From NCBI GenBank assembly GCA_008477525.1, contig SPDT01000008.1:992001-1056000 (forward strand): 64,000 nucleotides of DNA. Reading direction: 5' to 3'. Positions within the stretch are counted from its first letter, which is position 1. Each line of letters begins with the position of its first letter. This DNA is from Hypomyces perniciosus (lineage: Eukaryota; Ascomycota; Sordariomycetes; Hypocreales; Hypocreaceae). A model generated the notes under the pieces. The model did not search any database. It was given only the letters and a program-made list of their open reading frames with translations, and was not told the DNA's origin. This document shows positions 43,870 to 55,325 of the stretch, one piece after another. The translations under genes and the position numbers were made by a program.

Positions 43870-46800
43870 TTATTGCTGCCGAGTCCCGTTTGGCATGCGT
43901 AATTCCCTTAATCTGTGGAGCAAGGCAGATATGTGTCCCTCTTTAATCGCTTCATTTACCTTGGAGCGCTGGATATTATCGATTGCCAGCCGTAGCTGTG
44001 CTTCTGATCTAAGGTGATGCATGTATGCCAAGTCATTCGATGGGGCAGTGTTTGGAGGAGGTTGAGGAATAGGGGCGTTTGGCACCCTTTCCCCGGAGCT
44101 AGTGGGATTATTTACATCCTGTCGGCTTCTGCCGTCAAGTTTGAGGTATTGCTGATAATGCTGGAGCGCTTGCTGGTGCCTATGGACATCGTTCCAGTTG
44201 GGGACACCGTTCGTGTGTTGGATTGGGACGGTATGGGGGTTTTGTTCTTGCGTTCGTTGCTGGCCTTGGTCGCTGCGACCAGCTTCCGAGGGGACTTTGC
44301 TGGAGTTGGGAGTTGATTTGTTTTCCGATTTCGGCCTACCCCTCTTACGTGGGACCTTGGTGTCTGGTTCTGTCGCTTTCTGGAAGGTGATGGATTCTCG
44401 CGGTCTCGGTTCCGTTGGTTCACGGATCGACTGGATTTCGCCGTCTCGCTCTGCTGTGGTTTGTTGTTAACCTTTCTGCTGTTTACTCTCTTTGTTGGGG
44501 TTGCTGTTGGGGTCTTTAGTTGACTGTGTGAAAGTTTCCGTCGTTTACCTTTTGACGAAAGGTCTTCCTCGCCATCAGAATCGTCGGCAGAATCGGCTCC
44601 GGCAAAGTCATCTGACGAGTCGGAAGACTCAGGCGCAACATCTCCGGGTAGGGTGATGTTCTCGATGGCATTTGTCTTATAGTTAATGGCCTAGAAGTAT
44701 AGTGAGCCAACGAAGTCGGGGATGATAAATTAATTCACAACATACCATTCGACGTCTAGCACCTCGACCAAGTACTTCCCGGTTCGCTTCAGCTTCTCGA
44801 CGTGCTTCTTCCTCTCTTTGAGCAAGGATTTGGTCCCAAACGCTAGAGTTAATGGGTTCCGGTGCTTGCTCCTCCACAACGTCTTGGTTATCTTCGAATC
44901 CGAGCTTCTCATTCGCCCACACTCGTGCATAGTTGAACTGGGTTTCCGCAGAACCCTCCTCGTTTGTTGCTGTCTGTTCCATTTGCGAACGATCTAATAG
45001 TTTGTCAACTGACATAGAGTCATAATGGATTGCAGTTTTCTGATAGTCCTCATTGAACAAGGCCTGGGCACCATGCTTCAGGATCGACTCCAAGTCGTCA
45101 CCAGCAATCTCATCATCGTCCATGCTTTCAATCAATGCATGATCAAGGGCCATCTTCTTGCGACCGACTTGCATAATCCGTTCCTCAACCGAGTCTTTTG
45201 TCATTAGCTGGAAACACAAGACTTTGTTCTTCTGACCAATTCGATGAGCACGAGACAGCGCCTGAATATCTTGGTGAGGATTGAAGTCTGGGTCCATAAT
45301 GATTACAGTATCTGCAGTCGCGAGATTGATACCAACACCACCAGCTCTAGTCGACAACAGGAACGCAAAAATGCTAGATCCTGGTTCATTGTACGCGTCA
45401 ATACGGCGTTGCTTCTCTAAACTAGAAAGCGTGCCATCGAGTCGACGAAATTCATAGCCCATTCCAACAAGAAAATCTTCAATGATGTCAAGTTGCTGAA
45501 GGAACTGGCTAAAAATAAGAACTCGGTGTCCCTGTTCCTTAAGCTTGGGCAACATAATCTCGAGCAAGAGCAATTTTGCGGATGCCTCCACAAGATTGCG
45601 ATGAACCACTGCATGGTCATGATCCCGCTCCTCGATTGCATCAGAGTAAATGAACGGATGACAAAGACATTTTCGAAGTTGCATCAAAATGTTGTTGAGA
45701 CTACCACGCTCCTTTTTGTTCATCTTGCTGTTGGCGAACATAGCCTTGATGAGCTGTGGATTTTTCGCCATGATGCTCTTTGACAGCTTTTCTTGAATAA
45801 CAGTCATAGTGACAGGTAAAATGATTTGTGCCATTGGTGGGAGGAATTTCAGAACTCCAGCTTTGGTCCGTCGCAAAAAGTACGGACGAATCTTCTCGTG
45901 CAGTTTCGGCAGGTTGTGCTTGTCAAGGACACTATACTCCATGTCCAATCCCTCTGCATTTTGAGTCTCGTCGATGAACTGCAAGAGATTGAAGAGTTCT
46001 CTCTTGTTGTTCTGCAGAGGTGTACCGGTCAGCAGGAGCCGGAAGGGTATCTTCATGGCTCGCAGTGCAAGGTACAGCAGGTTTTGGTCGTTCTTGAGCC
46101 GCTGACCTTCATCGACGATGAGGCCGGTCCAGTGGACGGATTTGAAGAGGCTCTGTGTTCGGGGGTCTTGAGCCGAGTCATACGACATAATGACAACTTG
46201 GGCCTTCATTTCTGTGGAGCCATTGGGGAACAACTCATATTTATAGGCAAGATCTTGCGGCTCTTTGCCACCATGATACGCGACGACTCGAATGTCTGGG
46301 GCCCATTGCTTGAATTCTCGGCGCCAGTTGGGACATGTCGCATTCGGGACGACAATGAGGAATGGCCAGCACTACGAGGTGATTAGCAACACACAGAAAG
46401 CTGGGGCTTCGTAGAAATGCACTTACTCTAGGGCTGTCTTGTATCAGCGAGGTGACAAGGCTGACTACCTGAACTGTTTTCCCCAATCCCATCTCATCGG
46501 CCAAGACGACACTTCTACCTTGATGGTAGTTTTGTAGAAGCCAATTAAGGCCCTCCACTTGATAGCCCATGAGTTTTCCACGTTTGAGTCCGGCAGGTTG
46601 AACGTCCAGTTCCGTGAACGCGGCATTTTTGTATGTTTTGATGCGCTCTCGTATCTTTGAATTGGGCTCGCTCTTGAAACACTTGCCCTCCACATACTCC
46701 TGATATGCGTCCAAAAATGCGTTGTAGAGCTGTGCATTATCCTTCTTAGGCGCAGAATCCCATACCACATCATCGTAGCCGAGACCTTGATACTTGACAA

Positions 46801-49192
46801 AGATTTTGCTGACTTGCGAGATGTTAGCCAACTGCTCTTCTTTAGATTTCGACGTGGAGGCGGATGGTGCCATCGTGACATCAAAAATAATATCCACCAA
46901 GAGAAATTCATCTGGGATGGCCTCCTTCTCGCTGAACTTCAAGAGCTCTTGCTCAATAGTGCGTTTTCCGAATGCAGTACGCATCACGCCAGCAGCAACA
47001 CCAAATACCCAAGCACCTGACATCCAGGAGCAGTGTGCGTAAGAGGTATCCTGCCATTTGATGAGGTACTCCTTGTCGTCTTCGCCAACATCAGCAAACG
47101 CCGGAAGACTGCTCTGTTGAGAACTGGACTGTTGGGTAGGCCGCCATGCAACTAAGCGATGTATCTTATACTTCGTTGTGCTACATTCATTGCACTGCCA
47201 GTCGACAGAGTAGTCTTTGAGACGTTCAGACTTGAGATCCGTGCCAATGGACTCACTGCCAGCTGAAGGTAGATGTTCTTGATGCCAACCCCGATGACAT
47301 GTATCACATCGAAAAAGGACAGCATCAGCATGATTGATAAGCTCCGAGGGCACGAGCGTGATGGGATCAACACCACCGTTTTCCTCGCGAAGTTTCTCCT
47401 CCTGTCGAGAGGTCTTCTTTTGAGAGAATGCCGCGCAAGCCTTGCCGTCTTTCTTGCAACCTTGACACATGCTGTGGCTTGGTGCGCTCACATCCTTCTT
47501 CTTGTAGAGACCAATGCAAAATTTGCATTGTAGGACGAAATCATCTTCTCCAACTTTGGTAGCCATGTGCTCTCGAGCGCTTCGATAACCAATACAGTTT
47601 TTGTGGAAAGCCAAGCTGCACCCCTGACAATACAAAAGTTGACCACGTTGCTTTGAGCCGTTACAGGTGTGACAAAGTTGCATGTGCACTGATCCAAAAT
47701 TGGACTCTGGCGAGATTGGTTGAAAGACTTCTCTGACAGAAATGATCTTCGGGGCTGCAGGCGATTTGTCGTCTACGACATAAAATGAGTCGTCATCCAT
47801 CAATACATCATCTCGCATGTTCACTGTGTTTCTGGTATTTCTCGACGACCGTCGTGGTTGCTCGAATTCGATATCAGAGCCCTCGGATCCTTTGCGGACA
47901 GAAATAGCCTGCCGTTTTGATCGCAACTTTTGTGATTGTAATCGTCGGGAACGCTGGACCACTCGGCCCGGGCGACCCTTTTTAGTTGCGAGATCCGAGA
48001 TGACTGGTAAGAAGTCGTCATCCTCATCCGAAGGGGGGTGAGGCTCTTGCGACAGCTCATCTTGATCTCGATCCGCAAAACTGCTCTTAAATGCCATGCT
48101 GGTCCGTTTCAATTGCTGTGGCATTCGCGTTCGTAGACGTCGAGTGGGCTGGTTTGGCTTGTTCGGAACATCATTCTCGCCTTCTGAGCTCACAGAGTCG
48201 TGACCAAGGCTTCGCCGCTTGCTTGCCTCACGAGAGCGTAAAACCCGTGTCTGGCGTGTCGGAGCTCGTCGCATTCGGATTCCATCATCCTCATCCTCCT
48301 CAGCATCCAACTCCATGCGATCAGATGCAACATCGTCAATTCCAGAATTCCACGTATCGTCCAGAAGATACTTGCGTTTGCGACCGTTGCGCGTCATGTC
48401 CGTGTCGTTCGTTTTGGTGTCTCCTTCAAAACAGCGTAATGCAGCCTTACCGTTGGCGTACTCGACGAGATCCTCAAAGGTAAGCTTAAAGTGGGTTAGT
48501 TAGGCTGACAGGGTAGTGGGGAAGAAATGATAGGAAGCGCTAGAAAAATATGATGAAAAGAGATGAATACGAGGAAATGCGCAGTTGTCTAGCTAGGAGC
48601 ACTCAAAGACCAAGGGTAGAGTTGGGGATTTCGGGAAACTCGAGGAGAATGTGCGCTCAGGCAGAGACGTGCGCGGAGAGCGAAAGCATTAGAATGCAGG
48701 ATAAGTGCTGGGATAGGTAGAAGAGAGGGAGAACAAGGCAGCTTGCGGACGTACCAATTGCTCTCTCCCGTCGTTGAATTCGACGATATACTGGACCTTG
48801 TCTCGGCTGGAAAGAACGGCACCAGCGACGAGATCGACTATATCACTGTAGACTGTAGTGTATTCGTTGCGTCGCGCAAGTGGCATCTCCGGAATTGCAA
48901 CCTCAAGTCGAGTCGCCGGTGCAGCCTGGGGGCCACCGTTACAGTCGTCGCGGTTATCCTTGACTCTTATATCCACGTTGAACTCTAGACTGTCCTGTTT
49001 GACTTCGTGACTAGCCTCGTCGTTGTGTGCCGTCTCGCTATTGTCCGTTGCGTCTTCGACACCGTCGCCTAAGAAACCGTACGACACATCGAGCGTTGGA
49101 CTGCCAGTATCGAAATCGCTATCGACAATTTCGACAGTCGCGTCAAAAACATCGACATCGTCCATCTGATTGACACTGTTAGAGAAATCCAT
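43870..49192 (-). CDS. PHD/chromodomain SNF2 chromatin remodeler (Mit1/CHD-like)
   Basis: Exons are 48755-49192, 46427-48484, 44746-46371, 44549-44690 and 43870-44453, giving about 1615 residues with phases that close exactly. A PHD finger lies at about residues 414-467 (CHTCNGSKQRGQLLYCQGC), and a second Cys/His cluster at about 484-580 (CQGCKKDG, CDTCHRGWHQEH, CNEC). Chromodomain-like blocks follow (YLIKWQDTSYAHCSW; VKYQGLGYDDVVW). The SNF2 ATPase has motif I DEMGLGKT near 811, motif II as DEGQ near 919, LLLTGTPLQNN, and helicase C blocks LIFSQFLQQLDII and QALSRAHRIGQ. The last exon carries an AT-hook (KRGRPK) in a Gln/Pro-rich tail. The layout resembles fission yeast Mit1 and animal Mi-2, which slide nucleosomes in heterochromatin silencing complexes. 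The 270-nt first intron is long for this window. The gene shares a promoter with the rRNA methyltransferase. Confidence 0.9.
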
Positions 49193-49652
49193 TATCACAA
49201 AACAAACTTGCGACAATGCAACACATGCGACAGTGCGAGGGGCTCTATTCGAACCTCAATACCTCCTCAGATCTCAGACCAGATACATCGAATAGACGGT
49301 ATATATAGCGACAGGTGTGGACAATTGAATATACATGCCATAGGGTTTGGCGTCGAGAACTGTCAGCCAGCTGGTGACTGGAAGCGCATTCGAATCGCTT
49401 TCACTCTTGTCTGATCTTTGATACGCGTCGGAAATGGCAGAACGTTTAGATTATTCCCAGCTGGGTTAGTGTTAATGAAGGTCATTGTGCAGATTCAGCC
49501 TAGTGGCATTCACCGCCTTCAGAGCCCCCTGTATCCACTGTACCCACCCCTGTCACTTTCGGCAGAAAAAGTGCCGAATGATGATGAAATAATATTCACC
49601 AGGCTTCTCAAACCACAAACACCATGAAGCCCGAACATCAGTTATCCCAGAG
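49193..49652. promoter_or_regulatory. Divergent promoter: remodeler and rRNA methyltransferase
   Basis: 460 bp between divergent starts. No TATA-like element stands out. Confidence 0.45.
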
Positions 49653-51560
49653 ATGATACATGCTGGCCAATGGAGGGCCACCGGCTTATGCCGCCAGCTT
49701 TCCCTTACAGCATATAATACCAAAGGCATCTCACTTTTAACGAGTCGTGCCGCCAGTCTCTCCGCAATTCACCGTGGAGTGCGACGATCCGAAAGAGTCC
49801 AGTTCGGGGCCCAGTCAGACAGAGGAAGAAGCAGTCGATTAACTGACAGGGCCTTTGATGGCGCTGCATCCCCACGGCAGCAACAAAAACTACGAAAGAA
49901 GCTGGATCGCAAAGCTTTTGGGGAGGAGGAGGAGGAGTCCGGACGGCAAACCAGACGAAAGCGCTTCACCGACCCAGAGTCCTCCTTTGGAAAGAAAAGT
50001 CTAGTCTATCAACTTAAGCATGGTGCATTCAGGGACGAGGCCGCCTCCCTGCCTTTGGATGAGCCTGTGCGGCCGCTGCCGTTTCGGCCGCTGAGGCCAG
50101 AGCTGCGATCCCGCCGAGGCGCGCAGGATTGGGAGAATTCTCGCCCCGGTGCCCAAATGTACGATAGGAAGAGAGATCCCGCCGCAAGAGCACCATGGGA
50201 GAACTCCCGCCTCGATGCCCAAAAGTATGATAAGAGAGATCCTATCAGAAGGGCATCGTGGGACAATTCTCGCCCCGATGCCCAAAAATACGATGGGAAT
50301 GAAGATTCTGCTCCGAGGGCACCATGGAGAAATTCTCGCCCTAATACCCAAAGATATGATAGCGGGGAAGATCATACCCTGAGGGCCCAGTGGGGGGATT
50401 CTCGCCCTAATGCCTCAAAATATGATGGGAAGGAAGATGCTTCTCTGAGGGCACCATGGGGGAATTCTCGTCCCGATGCCCCCAAATATGATAGGGAGGA
50501 CGATGTGCCTGAGCGTCGGCCGAAGAGGCCCATGATGCCCATGAACATCAAGTACACCACCGCAGCGTCTCAATTCCTGTACGGCAAGTCCGTCGTAAAG
50601 GCCGCTCTGGAGCATGGGAGGCGCATGCTATACAATCTTTACATCTACGGAGGCGATAATCGTAAAGACTCAAAAGATAATGCCATCATAACGAGACTGG
50701 CAGAGAAGCGTGGGGTGCCAGTCACCATCGTTCCCAACGGAGAGCAGCGTTTGATGGACAAAATGAGTATGGGCCGGCCACACAATGGCTTCGTTCTCGA
50801 AACATCGCCATTGCCTCAGCTCCCTGTAACATCACTGGGCAGATTAGAGGAGTCGCCCGCCAGACTAGGTTTCCACGTTGAATTAGACCATCAATCGAAG
50901 GAGGAGGAAGCTATTAACGGCCGTGACACTTTTGTTGCCCGCAAAAACGACATCACCCCCAAGCCGTTCGTGCTGCTCCTCAACGAGATCTTGGATCCAG
51001 GCAACTTGGGAGCTCTACTCCGTACAGCGAGCTATCTTGGTGTTGACGCCGTTGGTATCACGAATCGCAGCACGTCTACGCTCACCCCTGTGGTCTTGAA
51101 GTCTGCAGCTGGTGCCGTGGAAGAGGTTACCATATTCACAGTCGACTCCCCCTTGAAGTTCATCGAGGACTCCAAAAAGGCAGGGTGGAAAACTTACGCC
51201 GCTGTGGCACCGCCAGAACTCAAGCTCGCGCGAAAGCACTGCGACAAGTTCATATCGACGGATGACATTATCCAAGACGATCCCTTGGCCAACAACCCAT
51301 GCATTTTAGTGCTGGGTAATGAGGGCCATGGCTTGTCCAAACCGATCAAGGTAGCTGCAGATTACGAGCTCTCGGTGCCTCGGTTTGTCCAGAATAGCAC
51401 TGTTGACAGCTTGAACGTCAGCGTTGCGGCTGGACTGTTGTGTCATGCCTTCGTCACAGCAAACCCTGCCGAGAAATCAGTGTCTGCCGAGTCGAAAGCC
51501 GACAGCGAGGCTAGCTCAGAAGCTACCTATGAGACGAAGGAACGGGACGCATTGTTTTGA
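49653..51560 (+). CDS. Mitochondrial SpoU-family rRNA 2'-O-methyltransferase (Mrm1-like)
   Basis: A single exon encodes 635 residues. The N-terminus is basic and free of acidic residues for about 45 residues, as in a mitochondrial targeting peptide. A disordered region with six imperfect repeats follows (about residues 158-292). The SpoU substrate-binding domain begins near 300 (SQFLYGKSVVKAALEH; RGVPVTIVPNGEQRLMDKMS; RPHNGFVLE). The SPOUT catalytic blocks are LNEILDPGNLGALLRTASYL near 446, LVLGNEGHGL near 551 and SLNVSVAAGLL near 586; these correspond to motifs 1-3, including the conserved N...R and NEG residues. The known activity is ribose methylation of a guanosine in mitochondrial large-subunit rRNA using S-adenosylmethionine. 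The repeat block is not part of the usual family architecture. The 3' end overlaps the convergent gene by 38 bp. Confidence 0.88.
   Translation: MIHAGQWRATGLCRQLSLTAYNTKGISLLTSRAASLSAIHRGVRRSERVQFGAQSDRGRSSRLTDRAFDGAASPRQQQKLRKKLDRKAFGEEEEESGRQTRRKRFTDPESSFGKKSLVYQLKHGAFRDEAASLPLDEPVRPLPFRPLRPELRSRRGAQDWENSRPGAQMYDRKRDPAARAPWENSRLDAQKYDKRDPIRRASWDNSRPDAQKYDGNEDSAPRAPWRNSRPNTQRYDSGEDHTLRAQWGDSRPNASKYDGKEDASLRAPWGNSRPDAPKYDREDDVPERRPKRPMMPMNIKYTTAASQFLYGKSVVKAALEHGRRMLYNLYIYGGDNRKDSKDNAIITRLAEKRGVPVTIVPNGEQRLMDKMSMGRPHNGFVLETSPLPQLPVTSLGRLEESPARLGFHVELDHQSKEEEAINGRDTFVARKNDITPKPFVLLLNEILDPGNLGALLRTASYLGVDAVGITNRSTSTLTPVVLKSAAGAVEEVTIFTVDSPLKFIEDSKKAGWKTYAAVAPPELKLARKHCDKFISTDDIIQDDPLANNPCILVLGNEGHGLSKPIKVAADYELSVPRFVQNSTVDSLNVSVAAGLLCHAFVTANPAEKSVSAESKADSEASSEATYETKERDALF
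50130..50516 (+). repeat. In-frame tandem repeats inside the rRNA methyltransferase gene
   Basis: Six copies of a 63-66 bp unit encode variants of W-x-N-S-R-P-x-A-x-K-Y-D plus an acidic/basic spacer ending RAP or similar. Copies begin at the residues DWENSRPGAQ, WENSRLDAQ, WDNSRPDAQ, WRNSRPNTQ, WGDSRPNAS and WGNSRPDAP. The nucleotide words ATTCTCGCCC and GATGCCCAAA recur. Confidence 0.85.
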
Positions 51561-52815
51561 AACAGCCTGATCGGAAGATCCTAGCATAGCCATGTTGTAT
51601 CATCTGTATGAATATCTTGACGATAAATTTGTGTATGGTTTTGCTATACCTTGGAACAACCCGAATGAGAGACATATTTGTGGGATTATGAGGCCATGTT
51701 CTCAATACCAAAACTGCATCATCGAAGGGAGGACTCCAAAGAACTTCCCTGTTGATTTTAAGGATGAACTTCTGGAAACTGACGCCACTCGAGATCAGTG
51801 TGTTTGTGAGAAGGTTAAAGCCCGCCGATGCCATCAGGGACACTACGGCATCGCTCCAACCCGTGCCACCTAGACGATGTAGGTCGTCCCACTCTGAGTC
51901 TGGGTCATAATCAGGGAACCTACCCATGGTGCTCAAAGGCGCATTCTCAAACTCGGAGTGATCTCCTATTGTTGGCACCTCAGCGCGTATTTGGTCTGCA
52001 ATCAGAGCTCCGTAGACAGTGAGGACGTACTCACGAACACATGGGAGCAACTGGAGGTCTCGCGGCTCTGTCTCCCGGCCTTCATACATGGATAGGAGAT
52101 TCCAATCCCAGTATCGAAAAGGATCCGCTGGGTCAAACTGATACCCATGGAATTCATCTACTTCGCCTGACATAGCCAGCTCATGGTTTCGAAATTCCGT
52201 AGGCTCAGGCTCACCTCCCACCGGACCATAGATTTTGCAGAGGAGTTCATACCGCAGAAATGCCCGGATAATCCGGCGTCTCTCGTCCAGTGTCAAAGAG
52301 TAGAGATCAAATTGGTTGACCTCTGTCACGAGGTTCATCTGCGTTGAACTGAGAGAAAAGTCATGATGGGACCATTTGGGTAGCCGGCGGTACGCTCGGG
52401 GTAGATTCTGGCTGGTTGCTTTCGAAAGGTAATCTTCGATATAGAGCCAGAGTCGACGACAGAGGGCTTCGAGATCATGAATTCGGGCTATGTTGTATGT
52501 CCCTGGTTTAAACGGATCCGGCAATGTTTTTGCTCCCCAATTGCGAAGATGAGCCTCAACCACAGTCGCCCGCTCCTGTTCTCTGACAGTACCACGGTCC
52601 ATTACCGGGAAGAGGATGATAGCCAAGGCATTTTGAAGGAGATCATTGTCAAGATCTCTCTTGACATAATGGCGAATTATAGAGATCATAGACTCCTGAC
52701 ACTGTCAGAACAAGGCTGATGAGGCGTGACTGAACGTAACGGCTTCTTTGAAGTTACGCAGTGAGAGGAGAAATAGGAGACGGACTTCTGGAGAGAAGTT
52801 GTTGAATGGGTCCAT
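51523..52815 (-). pseudogene. Hypothetical fungal protein interrupted by an in-frame TGA
   Basis: From the ATG at 52815 the frame reads MDPFNNFSPEVRLLFLLSLR and continues to SSALF. It meets TGA at 52705-52707, and then reads on without a break (QCQESMISIIRHYVKR, then DLDNDLLQNALAIILFP) to 51523. The upstream part has the look of an F-box-like N-terminus common to a class of fungal hypothetical proteins, and the two halves are in the same frame with no intron signals between. A CGA-to-TGA change (Arg to stop) would explain it. The downstream part has 388 codons from the ATG at 52689 and could still be translated from there. It is acidic-aromatic, with blocks such as EFHGYQFDPADPFRYWDWNLL, and no domain I can name. 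The last 38 bp overlap the convergent methyltransferase gene. It may be a pseudogene, a shortened gene, or subject to readthrough. Confidence 0.6.
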
Positions 52816-54414
52816 GTTTAGGCGGTAAGTACTTGGAGCTACGATCTTTTTTTTTCGACAAGCGTGAGCTTCTTTAATGTTTCAAGGCTGTCTCAGCATT
52901 ATATAGGGAAACGCCAGGAAACTATCATATACAAGGTGAAAGTTAGGCTTTAGTAATGTGTGAAGACAGATTGCACCCTACCTAACTTAAAATGAGTAGG
53001 CATTTGCAGCAGAAATACAGTGCCGTTAGCTCCCCCAGCAAATAAATTAGTGTACCTACCACACATACCTTCCACGGCCTTGATAAATCACAGCGATAGA
53101 TAGAAAGTATGATTGTACTTCCAGCTCTACTTACTACAATCTACCTACAGAGTACATGTATATACTAATTGATATAGAGTATTATATTGTTGCCGGTTAA
53201 CCTTTATGTTTGACACGGTCGCTCACACATGCCTCAGCCGTGAAATCCTCGTGGACTGTGGTGCCTTTGATCGTCCTTGTGACGTATAGGCCCAACGATA
53301 TTCTCTGCATAGTCGAAGACTCTTCTGGCATTGAGAATAATGGCAGACCTGTCAGTCTCTGCTATGTCTACCGTGATTGCAATAACGGTCACCAAAATGT
53401 ACAATGTTGGTAGGGATACTGAAAACAGTGACAGCCACACCCTGGGTGGCTCAATATATGTTACTGTCTACTAGTCGTATGCCAAATATTGCCATAGATT
53501 ACTCTTATTACTAGTATAGGTAGCTCTCATTGCTACAGATAACTCTCGTTGCTACAGATAACTTCCGTTACTATGGATAACTCTTGTCTAGCGGTTGTTT
53601 ACCACCCATGGTATACAATAGTAAAGGTCCCGAATACTCCTATCTACTATTCGGGTATCCCTATCCAAGAAGTTTGACCTTCTGTCTTCTCCAGCCGCAA
53701 ATACAACATACAGATACGACCATACACATGCAAAAAAAAATTGTAAAATTATGTTCCGACTCTGCGTACCTTCTTATTATCAATCTGTACTTGAAACTAT
53801 CAATTGCGTGTAGTAGCAGATCATATTGACTCGCAGTGTCCCCATATGGACAGCTCGTTGGATAGGAAGGAGTAGTTGTGTCGCGACCCTCCACCAAAGC
53901 CCGAGATGAACGACTCCGATGTCGTGGAACGTTTTAGACTGTAGGAAGGACTTGGACACCCAACGGGAGTGTACGTCCTGCACGAATGGGACAGAACACC
54001 TCAGATTCCGCGAACCTCTATCGCTACCACAACTTTCGCCATCTTGTTAATACTTTATAGTATGTCTGGACATTCCCACTTTTAAACTGTTCCGTGCAGT
54101 TCAGTTCATCGATTTTGGTAGAACCATCGACATCGACTTTTGAGTTCGTGTGTCAGTCTTAAGTGTTTCCTCCTAGATGACAGTCCGCTTATTTTTGCCA
54201 TAGAGATTTTTGGTAGCCATGTAAGTTCTCGACATGAGATTTACGAACCGCGAAAGAGTCTAGAACTCCCTAATACGATGCATAACAGAATGGACTATTT
54301 ATCGGCCATGGACAAGATTCGGGTGCCCATTCTTCCGACTGGCATCAGCAAGGATGCGTATTGAGACCAGCAAAAGACATACATACATGGAGGCCACTGC
54401 GGCCCGGCATGCCG
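52816..54414. other. Non-coding stretch with degenerate short repeats
   Basis: No gene is visible. It is AT-rich, with an imperfect tandem repeat at 53497-53586. Confidence 0.5.
53497..53586 (+). repeat. Imperfect tandem repeat of about 19 nt
   Basis: About five diverged copies of a unit like GATAACTCTCGTTGCTACA. The middle two are nearly identical and the outer ones are degraded. Confidence 0.65.
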
Positions 54415-55325
54415 CCGCGGTAGCGAATATCCGTATCTGTTTCTTCCGGAAGAAATAAGGCTGAGACAGGTGTTTCGTTCTGGACTGTCCAGAAGAGCTC
54501 TGACCTGGTACAAAGAACCCCAACCTGTCGACCGTGAGTGGGAGACACTAGAGAAGAAATTTATGTCAAAATCCCAGGAACCGGACCCTGCCATTCAAAG
54601 CGCACAGCTGTCTCAGGTTCATACATTCAGACGCGAGAAAGGGGAAGCTTTGTCGGCTTACATGGAACGTGCTGAAGCCATCTACCACCGGGTCAGCGAG
54701 TCCAATTCCAGGTGGGCACTTATTCACTATCGTGGGTTTGTGACAGGAGGTCTCGACCAAGAGATCCTCCGTGGTGCCAATGCAATGACCGAGGAGGCGG
54801 AAAACTCCGCATTTCAGTACGTCTTTCCCACTTCATCGTTTTGACTTGTACTAACAAGCCTGTCTATACTGAAGGATGGTCCAGGGTCGGACAAACTTCC
54901 TGGAGAAGGTCCCTTGGGGCCATCAACGGCTGGCAAAAACCGCAAAGTCCCAAGTGTGGCACTAGGAAAGGGATCATGGGGAAGCTAAGACGAACTCATG
55001 GTCTGGAGATCACACACGCTTCAAACCATGCGACCAGACCGACAACGAAGAATTTCTGGGACTCAGTCGTTAACGCCTACCCAGATGCCACTTGCCTGCA
55101 AACCTGTCAACGTCAACCTCAACGATCGCCCTTCTTCCTTCACCCCTGGACGAAGATATTTCCGGAACCCTGAACGAGCTCCCGCATTCCAAAGGTGACC
55201 GGGACACTGCGGTTTGTGCTGCAGATACGCTTATTCCGACCTTGGACAAGGTGTCTACTTACCTAGGTAGGAAATGGGCATTTTGGGGAGGCAATGACAT
55301 ACCTGCGACGATAACGAATCTATAA
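54415..55325 (+). mobile_element. Decayed gag-like element, partly spliced open frame
   Basis: An open frame covering LFLPEEIRLRQVFRSGLSRR, ALTWYKEPQPVDREWETLEK, then VHTFRREKGEALSAYMERAE and FVTGGLDQEILRGANAMTEE resembles the capsid (gag) region of Ty3-type retrotransposons. It lacks an in-frame ATG near its start. At 54817 a GTACGT donor and at 54873-54874 a GAAG acceptor, with CTAAC between, would join it in frame to a second piece ending at TAG 54963-54965. Beyond that, coding-like pieces continue in other frames with stops between. No protease, reverse transcriptase or integrase is seen in the window. Most likely it is a relic of a retroelement, less likely a domesticated gag-derived gene. 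The assignment rests on general resemblance, so confidence is modest. Confidence 0.4.
54856..54915 (+). repeat. Dispersed direct repeat, copy 1
   Basis: A segment of about 55 nt around CAGGGTCGGACAAACT...GGTCCCTT is matched imperfectly by one at 55897-55960 (CAGGATCAGACAAACT...GGTCCCTT), with several C/T and G/A differences. Confidence 0.5.

Noticed and set aside
44112..44423. Lys/Ser-rich tail of the remodeler in the unspliced frame
   Set aside because: A 95-nt GT..AG intron with matching phases gives a frame with an AT-hook and a continuous longer C-terminus.
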